This document shows positions 6,011 through 8,439 of a stretch of DNA of 8,439 nt, one piece after another (position 1 is the stretch's first letter; each line of letters starts with the position of its first letter). Where the stretch lies: positions 1 to 8,439 of the forward strand of contig JAIYEJ010000298.1 of assembly GCA_027487055.1 (NCBI GenBank), written 5' to 3'. The translations under genes and the position numbers were made by a program. The stretch is from Methylotenera sp. GTDB lineage: Bacteria; Pseudomonadota; Gammaproteobacteria; Burkholderiales; Methylophilaceae. The notes beneath the pieces were generated by a model. That model had not been told where the DNA came from. It did not search any database and saw nothing but the letters and a program-made list of their open reading frames with translations.

Positions 6011-6055
6011 TGCTCTGGAAGCTATATAGATACTGGCTTCCAGAGCAACATTTTT
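6011..6055 (+). terminator. Rho-independent terminator of leuA
   Basis: TGCTCTGGAAGC (6011-6022) and GCTTCCAGAGCA (6036-6047) form a perfect 12-bp stem with a 13-base loop. Three bases later come five T (6051-6055). The spacing and stem strength fit an intrinsic terminator that closes the pssA-leuA region and separates it from the transporter gene. Confidence 0.9.
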
Positions 6056-6122
6056 CTGTCGTGCTAAATTGAATCGTTAAAAAATCGATAAACACCTTAT
6101 TTTGAACACAAAAAACAAAACC

Positions 6123-6980
6123 ATGTGGGTGGCGCTTGCACTCTTTTGCACCTATTTTATTTGGGGCTCCACTTATCTTGCTGTTAAATTTGGTATTGAG
6201 AGTTTTCCTCCATTTTTAATGGGTGCGATACGTTTTAGCATTGCGGGTAGCGTGTTGTATGTGGCGATGCGTTTGTTGGGTGCGCCAAACCCGACTTGGC
6301 AAGAGTGGCGTGGAGCGGCGATTGTAGGGTTGTTGTTGCCTGCGATTGGGCATGGCACGGTGTGTTATGTGCAACAAACAGTGTCTTCTAGCTTAGCGGC
6401 GCTTTCGATTGCAACCGCGCCGATTTGGATGGCGATTTTTTCATCGATTTGGGGGCATCATATCACGCGCCAAGAATGGCTAGGCATTGCGGTGGGCTTG
6501 GTAGGGATTATGCTTTTGAATATGGGTGGAGCGTTGCATGGTGATTACGTCAGTGCTTTGTTACTGATTTTTGCGGCGGCAAGTTGGTCGTTTGGTTCGG
6601 TTTGGGGAAAGCATTTAACGCAGCCCAAGGGTTTAATGGCTGCCGCTGCACAAATGATTGTAGGTGGTGCGGTGCTTATTGTTTGGAGCAAGTTGACGGG
6701 AGAGGCATTGCCAACTCAGATTAGCCAAAAATCGTTGGGGGCGATGGTGTTTTTAATCGTGCTGGGTTCGCTCGTTGCTTATTCAGCTTATCAATGGCTC
6801 CTTAAAAATGTGCGCCCTTTAGTGGCGAGTAGTAATACATTTGTGAACCCAATAGTGGCATTTGCCGTGGGGATTTGGTTAGACAATGAGAACGTTGCCA
6901 AGAATGAATATGTAGCACTTGCAGTAATTTTAGTGGGTGTGCTTTTGGTTTTAACATCAGAGAATAAAGAAGTAATATGA
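6123..6980 (+). CDS. EamA/DMT-family transporter, YedA-like
   Basis: This is a drug/metabolite transporter superfamily permease of the inner membrane, a family that includes exporters of amino acids and other small metabolites. The protein has about ten hydrophobic segments in two EamA repeats. Early landmarks are YFIWGSTYLAVKFGIES (11-27), typical of YedA-like members, and FPPFLMGAIRF (28-38). Others are IATAPIWMAIFS in repeat one, SWSFGSVWGKHL opening repeat two, and NTFVNPIVAFAVG near the end. The ATG at 6123 (285 residues) is preferred. A TTG at 6102 would add seven mostly polar residues, and neither has a Shine-Dalgarno sequence. I see no convincing promoter between the leuA terminator and the start. 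Its stop overlaps the start of the next gene (ATGA), so the two are translated from one message. The substrate cannot be inferred. Confidence 0.9.
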   Translation: MWVALALFCTYFIWGSTYLAVKFGIESFPPFLMGAIRFSIAGSVLYVAMRLLGAPNPTWQEWRGAAIVGLLLPAIGHGTVCYVQQTVSSSLAALSIATAPIWMAIFSSIWGHHITRQEWLGIAVGLVGIMLLNMGGALHGDYVSALLLIFAAASWSFGSVWGKHLTQPKGLMAAAAQMIVGGAVLIVWSKLTGEALPTQISQKSLGAMVFLIVLGSLVAYSAYQWLLKNVRPLVASSNTFVNPIVAFAVGIWLDNENVAKNEYVALAVILVGVLLVLTSENKEVI

Positions 6981-7651
6981 CAACACAGAATTTAGCATTA
7001 TTTGATTTAGATAACACCTTGTTGGCGGGTGATAGCGACTACAACTGGAGCTTATTTTTAATTAGTGAGGGCTTGCTGGACGCCAAAACGCACCACGACC
7101 GCAACGAGCAGTTTTACCTTGATTATAAAAATGGCTGCTTAAATATTGTTGAATTTTTAAAGTTTCAGCTAAAACCACTAAGTGAGCACCCAAAAGCATT
7201 CTTAGATGAATTACATCAAAAATACATGCAAAAAGTCATCCGCCCAATGATGACAGTTAAAGCGCAAGCGCTAGTAGATAAGCACAAAACGGCAGGTGAT
7301 TTGTGCGTGGTGATAACTGCCACCAATAGCTTTGTCACCAAGCCGATTGCTACGGCTTATGGCATTGAGCACTTAATTGGTAGCGACCCGGAAATGGTGA
7401 ATGGCGAATACACTGGTGGTGTGACGGGCGTGCCGACATATAAAGAAGGCAAAGTGATACGCATTAATCAATGGTTAGCAGAACGTGGTAAAAAACTTGA
7501 AGATTTTGAGCTGAGCTATTTTTACAGTGATTCGCACAACGATTTACCGTTGATGAAGTTGGTGACCAACCCAGTGGCGGTAGATGCAGATGCGATTTTA
7601 ACTGAGTATGCCAAAGCACAAGCTTGGCCAAATATGAGTCTGCGTGATTAA
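6977..7651 (+). CDS. HAD-IB family phosphatase (phosphoserine/histidinol-phosphatase-like)
   Basis: This is a cytoplasmic haloacid dehalogenase-superfamily hydrolase, subfamily IB, 224 residues. Motif I is FDLDNTLL, with nucleophile Asp10 and acid/base Asp12. Motif II is VVITATN, with Thr114. The motif III lysine is probably Lys159 in KEGK. Motif IV is YSDSHNDLP, with Asp185 and Asp189. Residues 13-105 hold a mostly helical C1-type cap. The opening DNTLLAGDSDYNW and the SDSHNDLPL block resemble the HAD-IB branch that includes phosphoserine phosphatase SerB and, from memory, a Pseudomonas protein described as a histidinol-phosphatase. All catalytic residues are present, so it should be active, most likely on a small phosphate ester. 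The ATG overlaps the transporter stop by four bases. It converges on the gene at 7662 with only 10 bases between stops and no terminator. The substrate is unassigned. Confidence 0.9.
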   Translation: MTTQNLALFDLDNTLLAGDSDYNWSLFLISEGLLDAKTHHDRNEQFYLDYKNGCLNIVEFLKFQLKPLSEHPKAFLDELHQKYMQKVIRPMMTVKAQALVDKHKTAGDLCVVITATNSFVTKPIATAYGIEHLIGSDPEMVNGEYTGGVTGVPTYKEGKVIRINQWLAERGKKLEDFELSYFYSDSHNDLPLMKLVTNPVAVDADAILTEYAKAQAWPNMSLRD

Positions 7652-7661
7652 GTGAAAGCTG

Positions 7662-8439
7662 CTATCTTCCTAACAAAACCTGCAAAATAAACTTACTTAC
7701 CACATAAGCCAAAAGCAATAATACAAAACCAATCAGCGTTAAGTTAATGGCTTTGCGGCCGCGCCAACCGAATTTAAAGCGCCCAAATAAAAGCCAACCA
7801 TAGATAATCCAATACGCAAATGAAAAAACTGTTTTGTGATTAAATTGCATGGGCTTATCAAAAATCTGCTCAGTAAACAACATGCCGCTTATTAAGGTGA
7901 GTGTGAGTAAAACAAACCCTAATGTGATTACCTTAAATAATAAGCTTTCCATCACCAACAAGGGTGGAAAGCTTGGCAACTTAATCAGTGTGGCTTTGTT
8001 GTGTAAGCTGCGTTCAGCAAGTGCCATCAAGAGTGCGTGTAGCGCGGCAAAGGTGAATAAGCTATAAGCCAACAATGCAATAGCAATGTGTACAATAAAC
8101 AAGGGCTGAGCTGCATTTGGGATAAAGTGGTCACTTACTTCAAATGCAGGTAAAACAACGAATAAAGCCGCGGGGGGCAACACAAATGCTTGTAAATTAG
8201 TGAGTTGATGATTTAAATCGGCCAGCCAATATACCAAAACAGTCAGCCAAAAAATTGCTGAAAGCGCATTGTAAAAACCAAGATTAAAACCTTGTGAAAA
8301 AATACCTTGATACAGTAACCACCCATGAATCGCTAGCCCAAGCGCAATCATTGCTGAGTGCAGTTTGAGAGGTTGAGTATTATCAGACATTTTCGCGCTA
8401 CGCCAAAAATCTAGCGCGACCGCAATATAGATAAAAAAG
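7662..8439 (-). CDS. YpjD/CcsA-like inner membrane protein, N-terminus beyond the right edge
   Basis: This is a multi-pass membrane protein of the cytochrome c assembly (CcsA/CcmC/HemX-like) family, closest in layout to E. coli YpjD. Family landmarks are VHIAIALLAYSLFTFAALHAL in the middle, then PPLLVMESLLFKV, TLGFVLLTLTLISGMLF, and FNHKTVFSFAYWIIYGW with GWRGRKA near the C-terminus. A His in VHI and one in NHK lie where haem-handling relatives have theirs, but the Trp-rich WWD loop of true haem lyases is missing, so a direct haem lyase role is doubtful. The first visible Met (codon 8390-8388) is probably internal. The frame stays open to the window edge and encodes FFIYIAVALDFWRSAK just before it, which reads as the end of the first membrane helix that YpjD proteins have. 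I therefore annotate it as 5'-partial, with 258 residues visible. In many proteobacteria ypjD neighbours ffh, which would lie outside this window. Confidence 0.85.
   Translation of the reverse strand, partial: FFIYIAVALDFWRSAKMSDNTQPLKLHSAMIALGLAIHGWLLYQGIFSQGFNLGFYNALSAIFWLTVLVYWLADLNHQLTNLQAFVLPPAALFVVLPAFEVSDHFIPNAAQPLFIVHIAIALLAYSLFTFAALHALLMALAERSLHNKATLIKLPSFPPLLVMESLLFKVITLGFVLLTLTLISGMLFTEQIFDKPMQFNHKTVFSFAYWIIYGWLLFGRFKFGWRGRKAINLTLIGFVLLLLAYVVSKFILQVLLGR

Noticed and set aside
1..8439. Mobile elements, CRISPR repeats, tRNA or rRNA genes, defence systems
   Set aside because: No transposase, integrase, regularly spaced repeats, cloverleaf or nuclease/toxin domain was seen. Apart from the unrecognised small ORF, all coding regions belong to metabolic, transport or membrane families.

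Overview
The window is about 8.4 kb of ordinary, densely packed bacterial chromosome. It holds eleven coding regions, counting two cut by the window edges and one short tentative ORF. There is no mobile element, CRISPR array, rRNA or tRNA. The proteins look proteobacterial, most like Betaproteobacteria. The DNA is moderately AT-rich. The neighbouring pssA and leuA genes, the LeuA sequence and the lipid cassette would fit a Methylophilaceae-type organism (Methylotenera-like). That placement is inference from remembered sequences, not a search result.

Layout. 1-838 (minus): first three quarters of tgt (tRNA queuosine modification), running off the left edge. 839-915: divergent intergenic region with a 19-bp near-palindrome. 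916-3184 (plus): a tight three-gene phospholipid cassette encoding a YnbA-like CDP-alcohol phosphatidyltransferase, a PlsC-type acyltransferase and a CdsA/YnbB-like cytidylyltransferase. 3260-4081 (plus): pssA, phosphatidylserine synthase, with its own candidate promoter. 4082-4407: a 326-base gap holding a possible 49-residue membrane peptide, a run of nine C and the leuA leader. 4408-5979 (plus): leuA, followed by a strong hairpin terminator at 6011-6055. 6123-7651 (plus): an EamA/DMT transporter and a HAD-IB phosphatase joined by an ATGA overlap. 7662-8439 (minus): a YpjD/CcsA-like membrane protein whose true start lies beyond the right edge.

How the genes fit together. The cassette plus pssA covers acylation of lysophosphatidic acid, activation of phosphatidic acid to CDP-diacylglycerol, and two different head-group transferases that could use it. 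PssA gives the known route to phosphatidylserine and then phosphatidylethanolamine. The product of the YnbA-like enzyme is not known to me. It also carries an altered catalytic motif, so this cassette is the most interesting part of the window. leuA is the first committed step of leucine synthesis. The transporter and phosphatase form a separate two-gene unit of unassigned substrate.

I found no convincing new defence or mobile system. The items worth a second look are the altered YnbA motif, the unassigned lipid cassette, the possibly leaderless small membrane ORF with the C9 tract next to it, and several start-site corrections.
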